From NCBI GenBank assembly GCA_019359835.1, contig CM033327.1:54701446-54765445 (forward strand): 64,000 bases of DNA. Reading direction: 5' to 3'. Origin of the DNA: Pharus latifolius (lineage: Eukaryota > Streptophyta > Magnoliopsida > Poales > Poaceae). Below the pieces are notes generated by a model. The model saw only the letters and a program-made list of their open reading frames with translations, made no database searches and was not told the origin of the DNA. This document shows positions 24,486 through 36,107 of the stretch, piece after piece. Positions within the stretch are counted from its first letter, which is position 1, and each line of letters begins with the position of its first letter. Made by a program: the position numbers and the translations under genes.

Positions 24486-27400
24486 ATGGCTTCCGGTAAT
24501 TGCTAATTAGTGCTAAATCTCCTTCCCCTGCTGCTTCGTGGCGTTCTCGCGGATATTTTTGGTGTTTTTTCCTCGCTGTTTGATCCGTTCCTGGTCTGGC
24601 GCACTATGCGCTGTCGGATCTGGTTTTGCGGTTGTTGCTTTGGGATTTTTGATGGTTTGACGTGGGAATTAGTGTTTTGGTAGGGTTCAGTTTAGATCGA
24701 TGTGCTAGCGGGATAAATTTTTGGGGATGTGGTATTTTTGTTAGATTTAGCTTCTCAGTACAATTGTTTCGTTGTTTATTTCCTGTGATCTGGTTAAGGT
24801 AATGAGGAAGTACTAATAGGCTTAAAGTTCTTCATGCTATTGAGGTGGCTGTTAAATAGTACGATTTGATTTATTCAATCGCTAATTTGGTGTTACTACC
24901 TGTACTACTACACTTTTTCTGCGAAGAGTGTTATTGGTGAGAAGCGTTTGCGTATGCGTTCATGTGGGGGAGGGAGGGTTGTGCGTGCGCGCTTACATGC
25001 TTATAATTTGCTCTTTGATTGCTCCATGCATTGTTTGTTAGTTATAGCTGTAAAGCACAAGCTGCGCAACTAGCTTGCTATAGATGAAATCACAGCCTGG
25101 ATGGTTAGTGACGTGAGCTTTCTACTATTTACTTTCATTCTGATGGGCAAGACAAGTCTAGGTGAAAACAATGTCTGACCTCATTGGCTGCTGTTAAAGC
25201 CTGTTTATCTTTGTCATTGTTGCTTGGTGTTCGTTGTTTGGTTGCTGGATTCATTAATTTGTACACATAAATACAACTATTTTCATGCATGTTAAGTCAT
25301 GGGTAAGATTCTTAATAGCATCTACGACTTCCTGTCTGCAACTAGGAAGCAAATAAATTTAGAGAACAATCGAGGAAAATTTGTGCCCAGTGTCATCGTT
25401 CAACTTATTTCTTTGGCAATGTTTGTTTCTATTGCATAATTGTACGACCTATGGTATTCTCCTTCCTTTTTTGTTTATGCAATTCTCTTTCAGACCAAAG
25501 CAAAAATTCAAAACCAGAGGGATCATCTAATGGAAGTCAAGGGGTTCCTCCAACAGCTGATGCAGGCTTGCAGAATCCTTTCGATTTTTCTTCTATGAAC
25601 AGCTTGCTCAATGTAAGTTCTTTCTATGACGATAATTAAGTTCGGCTATACGCCAACTTTTCTAGTGATTATTTTTGTGCTGAAACCATTATCTTATGTG
25701 CATTTTCATAGTTTTAGTAGATTATTATTATTGTATACATGGTCGGACCCTGGATTTTCTGGATCAACACTATTTTTGTTGAAGTAGAGCATTTTTGGAA
25801 GTACCTTCAAATTTATTGCTGTCATGTACAGGATCCATCTATAAGGGACATGGCAGAGCAAATTGCGAGGGACCCAGTATTCAACCAGATGGCTGAGCAG
25901 CTCCAGAAAAGTGCGCAGGGTGTCGGAGAACAGGGCACTCCTTCATTGGATCCTCAACAGTACATAGAAACAATGAAACAAGTCATGCAAAATCCTCAGT
26001 TTGTGACAATGGCAGAGCACCTTGGGAATGCTCTTATGCAGGTATCATGTTTTGTTTTTCTACTTGTCTCCAAAGTTTTCCCCCTGGATGCTATTTTCCT
26101 TCAAGTTTGCAATTGACAATCCCCTAAATCTCACCGTGTATATGACAGGATCCTGCTATGTCCAGTATGCTTGAGAACTTGACTAGTCCCGCGCATAAGG
26201 AGCAGCTTGAAGAGCGCATGGCTCGTATCAAGGAAGATCCAACCTTGAAGCCAATCCTTGATGAGATAGAGCATGGTGGTCCATCTGCAATGGTTAAGTA
26301 GGTATACTAGTCTTGAGATCTGATTATGGTTTTAAAACTGCTAAGATATCTTTCTTTCTTTCTTCTAGGTACTGGAATGACCCTGGTGTTCTTCAAAAGA
26401 TTGGCCAGGCAATGTCAGTTAGCTTTCCAGGAGATGCTGCTACTTCGGCTGAACTTTCTGGACCTGATGAAACTGAGGAAGAAGGAGGGTATGATGATGA
26501 CTCCATTGTCCATCATACTGCCAGTGTTGGTGATGCTGAGGTAATGGAGCTAAATAATACATACATGAACCTGACATCTCATTTGTTTTTTTGTCACAAG
26601 CTGATTTGAAATTGCATATGTTTCTTGTATTGGATAGAATCATCAGCTACTTCATTATAATATGATACCACCCTGCTTAATATCAGGTGTTTACCAGATT
26701 TGTCTCTGCCCAAACATTTTGTTTGGTTCACCCAACACAGTTCACTTCTCCAACTTTTACTAAGCATCACAACTTGAATCTATATGAGTTGGGACCTGTT
26801 TGACCTAGCTTAGGCTTACCTCAAGCTGACTTCTTGTGTTATAGCTTATAAACCAGATGAGATAGCTTAGTAGATACACCATAGAAACTGTTTGGGTAAA
26901 GACAGCTTATGAGCCTCCAGTGTTACTGTTTTCATTCTAAATGGGCATTTCTAGAGCTTTGCATTAAATATGGTTGCTACCAACTCCATCTTTTGTTTGT
27001 ATATGGAGAAATCTACAGTAAATTGTGAGATTATTTACCTTTAAGCATTGTATTTACGAGTTAAATAATCCAACAGGGGCTGAAGAAAGCTCTAGATGGT
27101 GGAGCAGACAAGGATGAGGAAGACTCAGAGGGAAGAAGGGCCTTACATTTTGCATGTGGATATGGTGAGGTGTGTAGGTCTACTAAACTTTTTGAGATGC
27201 AATGGATGATGGAATTTCCATAGTAGTGTGAATGTTAACCTGATACTTGACCCAACTCCAATATTTTGTTTTTTCTTGTTTGTTACTGATGCACATTATT
27301 CTAAGTTGAACATTCCAGGAGTTGATCAACGGACAGTTGGTTGACTTTTTGCTGGTCATGTGTGTCTCTAGTCAGTATAACTCATGAAAATGGTTCATTT

Positions 27401-27973
27401 TCAAAACATTTGTCGCGAAAATTTTCATGACAGTTGATGGTCCTTAGGAATGACATTTCTCTATCAAGGACTACCGCAGAATTTTAGGATGTACAACCTC
27501 TGAGCTAGAGAGTCCACTCTTGGCTGTTGTATTGTCGGTAGGGGGTCTCATGGCCAATTCTAATTGGAGAACTGCATTTTCTTGTCGTTTAATTGATATA
27601 TGTTAGATATCTTTATTGCATCAAGTAATTGGGTCAACTTCTGCATTTCAGTCAAAGTGTGCAGAAATCCTTCTAGGGGCAGGGGCAGCGGTTGATGCGT
27701 TGGATAAGAACAAGAACAGTCCACTGCATTATGCTGCTGGATATGGTCGGAAGGATTGTGTGGATATTCTGCTAAAGCATGGCGCTGCCGTGTAAGTAGA
27801 GCTGCCCTCTCTTCTTTCCTTCTCCTTGGGTAACAGATCCTTCTTTTGTATTGAAACACTTCCAATGGTGCAGCACACTCCAAAACTTGGATGGGAAGAC
27901 CCCCATCGATGTCGCCAAGCTGAACAATCAGGATGAGGTTCTGAAGTTGCTCGAGAAGGATGCCTTCCTGTAA
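24486..27973 (+). CDS. AKR2: AKR2-type ankyrin-repeat chaperone for organelle outer-membrane proteins
   Basis: Cytosolic targeting factor that binds newly made plastid outer-envelope (and some peroxisomal) tail- or signal-anchored proteins and delivers them to the membrane. Eight exons: 24486-24495, 25494-25612, 25832-26041, 26149-26297, 26369-26540, 27077-27169, 27652-27791 and 27874-27973, giving 330 codons without a stop, close to the usual 340. The N-terminal half has PEST-like acidic and Ser-rich stretches and STI1-like motifs: RDMAEQIARDPVFNQMAEQL, then MKQVMQNPQFVTMAEHLG and MSSMLENLTSPAHKEQLEER. The C-terminal ankyrin repeats read GRRALHFACGYGE, NKNSPLHYAAGYGRKDCVDI and DGKTPIDVAKLNNQDEVLKL. 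Exon 1 carries only ten coding bases and is followed by a 998-bp intron, common for genes with intron-mediated enhancement, though that is inference. Confidence 0.93.
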
Positions 27974-29574
27974 ACCACTCAGCTCTCATGCGGATCGACT
28001 TTTGGTTTCGATACCATGTCGTATTACATTGCTTGCTCCCTGTTTGGTGGTTATGTCTGTAACTCATGCTGTGCCTGAGCTGCTGCATTTAATTCAATGT
28101 GTAAGAAGTACCATTTCTGAACGTTTGGGCTGGCCTGGGTTGTCACAGAAATTCTCATGATTGCATATCCATCCTCTGAAGATTTCTAATACGATCAACA
28201 ATGGGCAATTTGTGCCGAAAGACCACAAAAGTTTTGGGTTTTGGTTGGAGGATATTAATGTCTCACTAATATGTAAGTCTAAATTTAAGTCGACTTCTTC
28301 GTGGCCGCAATGAGCAGAGATTATGGCCTTGCCGCTATCCCTTTCAAAGGAGAGAAGGCCGAGCAGAACAACAATGTGAAGTCGATAAGGTGACAATAGA
28401 AGGGCATCCATATTCCATAGCCATTGAAAGGGGAAAAGATTTAATGGGGAGGCTCTCATAGGAGGCATCCTTTTTTTATAGTTTTGAATTAACGTGTTCT
28501 GATTTTAATTAGATGAGTGGGGTTTAATGTGAAACTTGTCTTCTAGCAAATTTTTTTTTAATCTAAAGTGAGTAGATTTGAGAGTTGGGAAAGGATAAAT
28601 TTCTCCATTCACTTTCATAACTAGCAAATCTACTCAATAGAACAGAGGTCTCACATTATGAGTTTGTTTGGTCTAATTTTGATTGCTCTAAAAAATTAAC
28701 TTTGGGACTATAGTCTCAAAAATTTATTGAATAGTGAGTTTAAGTTTAAAGGAGTCGGTTTTTTTGTACTCACAATATAATACAAATAGAATGAGTTTGA
28801 TCCAGTATCAATTCATCGATGATAAATTGAAATTCAAGTTAGGTTAAATATGTTGTTTGAAATATCCACACAGAATATAGCTCCGAGATTGAATTTCCAT
28901 GAAACAGATTGTTACAAGAAACAGTGACTCAGCAGCCTAGAAAGGAGAAGAAAATAACAACTGTCCGACAACAAAATGGAGTCTTCGGTGTTCCTTGATC
29001 CTTTTCTTCCCAGAAGAAAAAAAATATCAACACACCCGAAATATTACGTAAACATGTAACAATCAAGAAAACTCCCACTGATGACTTGCCCCAAATGAAA
29101 GATAGACCTACTGTCAGTGATAGAAGCGTGAGCTGAACCCAGTGTACCCTCCTTTCTCGAAAGAAGCATATGGATATACCCATACTAGATTCTATTTATA
29201 TATATTACATTCACCGAATATTCCACTGAACATCAATCAAACAGCCAATGACACCGGGTCCGCATAACTTTATGGCCCGCATGTCATAGATAACACTTTC
29301 CAACCCAGCACTCCAGCTCACACGTACCTCGCAAGACAGTCACTGATAAGTGGGCCACCAACACAAACAAACAAGCAACAGAAACCGTCTGATCAAAAAA
29401 CAACGTCCAAGATGACGCACGTGCCCCATCAATACCCTCTGAGCCACTGACAGCTCCCGCTCCAGAAGCCTCCCACCTCTCGCTTTCCACAATTCCACCA
29501 CCTTGCACCCCATTAATACCCACCTCCCCCTCGTCTCGTCTTGATGTCCGCTTCGCCACGAGCGCGACAGCACC
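27974..29574. other. Intergenic region between AKR2 and the LCAT-like gene
   Basis: About 1.6 kb with the AKR2 3' UTR and the LCAT-like promoter. Around 28510-28660 there is a weak inverted pair (GGTTTAATGTGAAAC on the left, GTCTCACATTATGA on the right) that might be a decayed MITE. A TATATATA word near 29193-29205 is about 370 bp from the next start codon. No gene is supported. Confidence 0.45.
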
Positions 29575-32500
29575 ATGCTTGGGCTTGGCGCCTCTGGCCT
29601 CCGCCTCCGCCTCCGCGTTCTCCGCCGCCACCTCCGCCGCCGACGGCCACGGCGGCGGGGCCGCGGGGTGGTGGATGAAGCGGGGGGCGCGCGAGAGCCG
29701 GTGCTGCTAGTGTCCGGCATGGGCGGGTCGGTGCTGCAGGCGCGGCGGCGATCGAACCCCAGGTTCGACCTGCGCGTGTGGGTGCGCATCTTCCTCGCCA
29801 ACCTCGAGTTCAAGAAGTACCTGTGGTCGCTATACAACGCCAAGACCGGTGAGTTTTTTTGTGTGGCTGTCCATGGTTCTTACTTCTTGGGGTGGTCTTC
29901 AGGTGTTCGATGAAATGTCTGAGTGAAGTAGTGAACTGTGGAGTATGGGGGTGATTGGTTTCGGGGGATTGTTGTGCAGGGTACGTGGAGTCGCTGGATA
30001 AAGATGTGGAGATTGTCGTGCCGGAGGACGACCACGGGCTCTTCGCCATCGACATTCTTGATCCTTCTTGGGTAAGTTCTTTGGGTATAGCCACCCACAT
30101 AAAAAAAAACTGTTCTTTGCTTGGTTTCTAAGCATGGCATGTTGGTGAGGATTAACTTTTTCCCCTTTTCTTTTGGAGTTGGGAAATTTGGCGCTTGATG
30201 CGTTGGGCTTGGTGCAAATGGGGAAGGGGGTGAGGAAATGATGATGAGAGGACAACTAGTGATGGTTAGTGATGCCGTATGAGAAACAGTTTAGTTTGTT
30301 TGACTTGTTGGTGCTCTTGGAAAATTGCCTATGGACTGTGGACAACCAAGGATCAAAATATAGGATTTTGGGGACATTTCAATAAATCTGGACACTAACC
30401 CGAGAAAAATACTGTTCCAGAACTCTTATAATTCATTTAATTTTCAGAAATTATATTTTTCTTCTTTCGAATTACTGATGCAAAATAAGCATGTTCTTTT
30501 TCTAGAACAAAGGGCAGAAGCTGAAATACGAGTTAAATAGACTCATGCTCTGGATTGGTAAATAGTGTTAAACCAAAGGTTTGCAGCAAATGGAGGGCTC
30601 ATGCTGGTACCCTGGTAGCAATAATTAGGGTAGCACGATAGTGCTAAAGACTTGCTAGCATGCTGTTGTGTACTCGGGGTATATGCAACTGCACAAGTAA
30701 TCTATTCATGAAACTGATGCTGCATAATTGCCATTGGTATGCCAACACTCGGGTGAGCCTGGATAATTCATTGGGGGATAGCAATAGGTGCAATGTCAGA
30801 TTGTATACCACTTCACTGGTTATTGCATTTAGAACCCTGGATGCTGTGATAGGAAAGCTATTATGTCATTCAATATTACCACTAGTAAACTGTGAGGCAC
30901 CATAAAGGATAGTTACATAATTGTATGGGCAAGTCAAAGCTTTGTATGGTGTTCATGCATCTATTTTTGCAATTTCTATTTATGTTCGCAAAAGGGCTAC
31001 TCCATGATATCATCTGCTATTGTTCTTGTGTGCATCAAATAGCACAGGACAGAGAGAATGCTCGAATCATGTCAATGCATACCAGCGCTGTGGACAACAA
31101 TCCTATTTTTACTTTATATATACATGATGACATCATGGGAATATCTTTGTTGGATCCTATACCTTAAAACTAACCAAATGTCCACAATGAAATGAGAAGA
31201 GTCTTAACTGTTAATACTGAACCACTTTGCTGCCAAGCATTCATGGGATGGATTAAATTCATTGTGGATGTTCTTTTTTTTAGTTCAACAATTTGTTTTT
31301 CAGCCTCAACTAGTTGCCTGCGATGAGCATAATTTTTTATTATCTGATTTCTTCCTCCTATTGTCCTTCTGAACTTCAGTTTGTAGAGCTTTTGCATTTG
31401 TCAATTGTGTATCACTTCCATGATATGATCAATATGCTCATTAACTGTGGATATGAGAAAGGGACTACACTATTTGGATATGGTTATGATTTTCGTCAAA
31501 GCAACAGGTATAATCCTCTAACGCGGTTTCTTTATATGCTCTTGAGTCTTGACTCAGAAGCATCAATAAATGACATTGCTAAAAATATTTTACTTTGTGC
31601 CAACTGCTAACACAAGTTGCTGTAACAATGGTTTTGTCGGGCAGGATAGACAAAGCATTGGTTGGTTTGAGAACAAAACTTGAGACAGCTTATAAGGCCT
31701 CTGGAGGGAAAAAGGTTAACATAATCTCGCATTCTATGGGTGGATTGCTAGTACGCTGCTTCATGTCTATGAATCATGATGTGAGTTTTCTCTTTTTTCT
31801 ATATTATGTTTCTTATGCCAACAAAGTTCTGTTTCTCACTTTTCCCTATTTTTCTAGATATTTGCGAAGTATGTGAACAAATGGATTTGCATTGCTTGCC
31901 CATTCCAAGGTAATATGTTTTGTATCATGTGCTTTCAAAAACTTTCTTCTTCAGTGCTGACCTTTGTGGTTTGTATGGTTTATGTGCTAACCTTTATGGT
32001 ATATGTGCATTATAGGTGCCCCAGGATGCATCAATGATTCTCTACTTACCGGGCTGCAGTTTCTTTATGGTTTTGAAAACTTTTTTTTTGTTTCTAGATG
32101 GGCGATGCATCAACTGGTAAGTCCTTGAACATGTTGCTTTCAAGCTGCGGAAATTTATCAATGCATGATATTGACTATGATGCAAGCTTCTCTCTGTCAT
32201 CAATGTATGCCTTTGCTGTAGATTATCATCATTATAGATATATTTCAAGCGGTGTCATTTTTTTCATATTGGTTTCTTCTGTTATGACTATTAGTATAAT
32301 CACTTTTATGCTTGGTTAGTTCAAACTACTGTTTTAGTGGTCACACCAATACCAAAGTCACATCTCTCTTGTATTTTTAGCATGGCCTAATAATAGCAAC
32401 TAACAGCCTTCACAATGGCATCTGTTTACCTTTAAGTTCATTTCCTTCTGTATGTAGCTTGTTGAATGTCCATCAGTCTATGAAATGCTGCCAAATCCAC

Positions 32501-34183
32501 ACTTCAACTGGAAGGAAAAACCAATAGTTCAGGTTTGGCGAAAGAATCCTGAAAAGGATGGGTTGGTGGAGTTAGTTCTTTACGAAGCAACTAACTGTGT
32601 TTCGTTGTTTGAAGAAGCTTTGAGGAATAATGAGGTAGTTATACTCAGCTTGTAAATATTTTTTAATTTAGTATTACTGTTCAAGGGTCTTTTACTTGTC
32701 TCTTCTTCTGCATTGTATTTCAGATTCAAAACTTGGCTTATATTTTTACCAATCTAGTATATGAAGCATGAGTAAATTGTACTGAAATTACTTTACCACG
32801 AAAAAGTTGAGAACCTCAAATTGACAAATGCAAACAATTTGGATGAGTGATGTTGACACCACAACTTATGTCCTGGATCCGCCTCTGGGCTCAAGGTGAA
32901 TAATAGTAATGAAGTATTTACATTTAGTTGGTCTTCATTGCCTTGAAATGGGGAAATTAACATTTTATAAGGAATTATGTGACAGTGTTGTATTGATTTC
33001 AATCTTGATCAGCCACTTGCTTGAAGCATGTTCATTCTATTTTGTTATCTTTTTGTAGCTCAAGTATAATGGGAAGTCAGTTGCAGTAGCATTCAATCTT
33101 TCAATTTACAAGTGGGCTATTGAGACCCGCCGAATTCTTGACAATGCTAAACTACCAGATACTGTGAGTTTCTACAGCATATATGGGACATCTTGTGACA
33201 CTCCATATGATGTTTGGTAAGACATTATGATAGCTAGTACGAACACTATTTTGTTTTTCATACTGTTCTAGAAGCAATACCTGAAATTTGGTTTAATAAT
33301 TTTGGGATGTTATAACTGTATAATATTAAGGTATTACAGCTCTATGGTTGGTCATCAACTGTGCTGATTTTCTACATCAGTTAATCTGATCAGATCTAAT
33401 AAGGCGAATTTTCATGCAATAATATTTGGTTCACAGAAATTGTTTTGTTCTTGTTCAGAGTTCAGACACAAGAGCTATCAAATTATAATTGACAGTTGCA
33501 GTGAACAATTCACAAGTGCTGAATCTGATATTTAGATATAATCTATTTTGTTCCTCTGGGCTAAAGTCTTTGCTTATAAGTATCTTCGCAATGTTCCTGT
33601 CCAGCTATGGCTCCAAAAGCTCTCCAATTGGAGATTTATCAGAAGTATGCCACACGATGGTACTGGACATGCTTACTTGAAAAATAACTGATGCTAGTTG
33701 TTATTCTGACTTTGGCTGTCCTGTTTTCAGCCCAAATACACTTATGTGGATGGAGATTGCACGGTTCCTGTTGAATCAGCTATGGTAACCATTCTTTCTG
33801 ACTAGTCACAGTATATCAAATGTCCCATTTCTGTAACCATTAAAAATCTATTTCAGAGTAGCAGCATCTGTTCCAACTAGCATCTACATTCCAATAGTAA
33901 CTGTTTTCTGCTTAGTAGTGTCATTTTGTTCCTCCAAGGAGGACAAGTACATGTCTTTTGCTTAACCTGTTTCATCCATAATCTGAAATTCAGCTTTTTA
34001 CATTACTGTGGTTGTTGACAGGCTGATGGGTTTGCAGCAAAAGAAAGAGTCGGCGTCAAGGCTGACCACCGAGGACTGCTGTGTGATGATAATGTGTTTG
34101 AATTGCTGAAGAAATGGCTGGGTGTGAGCCAGATATCACGATATCAGATGGCAAGATCAAAAGTGATGCACTCCTTTACATAA
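29575..34183 (+). CDS. LCAT4: LCAT-like phospholipase or acyltransferase (LCAT3/4 group)
   Basis: Alpha/beta-hydrolase of the plant lecithin:cholesterol acyltransferase-like family; characterised members of this group act as phospholipases A on phosphatidylcholine. Eleven exons: 29575-29848, 29980-30071, 31380-31507, 31645-31780, 31858-31909, 32016-32116, 32458-32634, 33059-33216, 33605-33659, 33731-33784 and 34022-34183. All are in phase with no stop, about 460 codons. Landmarks: EPVLLVSGMGGSVLQ (oxyanion region), GYDFRQSNR, nucleophile serine in NIISHSMGGLLVRCFM, catalytic Asp in YVDGDCTVPVESAMADG, catalytic His in VKADHRGLL. The usual Gly after the catalytic Asp is Cys here. The N-terminal about 28 residues are extremely Arg-rich, perhaps because the GC-rich first exon encodes a non-conserved leader. 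No transmembrane segment is evident. LCAT3 and LCAT4 are not separable by eye. Confidence 0.9.
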
Positions 34184-34869
34184 CCGAGTTCCTAATCAGT
34201 TTCTTCCAAATGGACATTCCTGGAGCATATCACATTTCCTTCAAGAGAACTGTTATTTTGTCCATTTCCCTTGAAGAGAGAGGGAAATACACCAAAGAAA
34301 ATTTGTCACTGTATATATAGCATATTGTCACGGTGGGAAACCAGGTTATCCCCTGTAATGTTACTGGGTTTTTTTTTCTTCTTTATGGCACGTATATTCA
34401 TTGTGCCCTCCAACAGTGGAATGTGGCAAAACAATAATGAAAATGAGCATCATTTGCTAGGAGGTGATGAATTGTACAAGACACATCCAAGTTATTTGTT
34501 CATTTTTCTACTCATGATTCATTTGGTTTCTTCCACTGAAATGAATGGTATGAAGATGTTTTTTTTTATTCTTCACAGAGAATTTGGGAACACAAAATTC
34601 AATGTCTTCTTTACGGAAGAAAATTCAATATTGGAACATTGGTTCTACGTCTAGGTACCGCTCTCACAATCATCTGAAACTGAGAAGTCCAGGTTTTAAT
34701 TTTTTTTTATACTCATATAGTAATTGAGGTGATTAATTTTAAACTTTTGATTCACCTTAATCTAGATTGTTAACTTTTGGTCTAATAATCTATTTAGATC
34801 ACTAGCTCACACCCATTGAAACCCCAATCCCCAAAGCCCATCCTTACAAGCTGAGAATTTTTTTTTCAA
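34184..34869. other. 3' flank of the LCAT-like gene
   Basis: Probable 3' UTR and AT-rich intergenic sequence with T-runs near 34368 and 34560. It ends at the approximate left edge of the Mutator-like element. No gene is supported. Confidence 0.45.
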
Positions 34870-34935
34870 ATAACCAAAAAAAAAAATAAATTCAAAAAAT
34901 AGCCCAAATCTTTTAAATTTTGTAAAAATAGTCCT

Positions 34936-35112
34936 CTGTCGCGAACCAGCGCGTGCGACAGATCTTCAGTCGCTAGTTGGGCTAGTGACTGAAGACGTGG
35001 CACGGCCCAACGCCCTGCTGGTCCAGGTGCCGTGCCACGCCAGCTTTCAGTTGCTAGCCGGGCTAGCGACTGAAACATAGGTTTCAGTCGCCAACCCGGC
35101 TAACGACTGAAA
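34936..35112. repeat. Cluster of perfect and near-perfect palindromes in the MULE leader
   Basis: Three related 31-base palindromes occupy 34964-34994, 35045-35075 and 35082-35112. Each starts (C/T)TTCAGT and ends ACTGAA(A/G), with a central GCTAG..GGGCTAG or close variant. A 26-base palindrome (CTGTCGC...GCGACAG) lies at 34936-34961, and a GTGGCACGG/CCGTGCCAC inverted pair lies between palindromes 1 and 2. All can form hairpins. Confidence 0.85.
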
Positions 35113-35611
35113 TGCCTATTTAACCCTCAGCAGTCCCTTTCGCAGTACGGGCGAGTTTATTTTTTTCAAAAATCCAGAAATTACTGAAATCTTTTTAGAG
35201 AGAGAGAAGAAGAGAAGAAAGAGGAGGAGAAAAACTCTTTTCGGAGATTCTTCAAATCTGTTCGCTGAGGTACATTTTCATTAACTCGTATATCTAGATT
35301 AATTAGATCGTTAACTCGTAGTATTTAGATAGGATTTAGATTATAAATTTACTGAAAATGTGATGTTTTTCAAATTTGAATTTTATTAGTATGCACGTAG
35401 ATTAAAATATTTGTTAGAATGTAGATGTAAACGTTTGTTAGTACGTGTATTAAACTGATTGATAATATGTAGATTTAAAAGTTTCTTTATATTATGGTAG
35501 GGCCCTCGTGGCCTCACTGCCGTCGTCGTAACCGCCGTTTTGGCCTTGTCCGCACGGGTTTAGAGCGAGGGCGGCTATTATTTTAGGGTTGTAGGGTTTA
35601 GAAATTAAATT

Positions 35612-35875
35612 TGGTTAGGGTTAGGGGTAGGGTTGGGTTTTAGTTAGGGTTAGGGTTAGGGTTAGGGTTAGGGTTAGAATTGCTTTGCGTTAGGGTTAGG
35701 GTTAGGGATTTTTTGTTGGAATAACCGAATAAGAAAAAGAAATTCGAAATCTAACACAAAACTTATGAAAATTTCAAAATTGAAAAACTTTAGTTAGGGT
35801 TAGAGTTAGGGTTGGCTTTTAGTTAGAGTTAGGGTTAGGGTTGGTTTTCAGTTAGGGTTAGCGTTAGGGTTTATA
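35612..35875. repeat. Interstitial (TTAGGG)n-type repeats
   Basis: Uninterrupted TTAGGG hexamers run at about 35643-35681, with further scattered copies from 35612 to 35706 and again about 35790-35870, mixed with variants such as GTTGGG. The normal plant telomere unit is the heptamer TTTAGGG, so this is a hexamer array inside the MULE leader and not a standard plant interstitial telomere. Confidence 0.85.
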
Positions 35876-36107
35876 AATTTAATTGTTCACTTCACCTTTT
35901 TGCTAGGCAAAAATCGTGTAGCCCAGTGACTGAAATGCAGTGTTGGAAAATTTCTGTTGTTTCAAAAACCATGTTTTTTGTAGTACTTTGAGCAATGTTT
36001 TGACACATCTCATAATCGCAATATCGTTGTATAATTCTGCTACAGTTATTGCGCATCGTCGCACTATCCTGTTTAAATCTAACACAAAATGACAAATTGA
36101 TTAGGCT

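Noticed and set aside
28505..28665. MITE with weak inverted ends
   Set aside because: Inverted match is imperfect and no target duplication is clear; noted only in the intergenic description.
1..34183. A functional gene cluster linking the six host genes
   Set aside because: Products belong to unrelated processes and compartments, the spacing is large and each gene has its own promoter region, so this is ordinary plant gene order.
35612..35875. Chromosome end or telomere
   Set aside because: Array is short, hexameric rather than the plant heptamer, and coding transposon and gene sequence continue on both sides.
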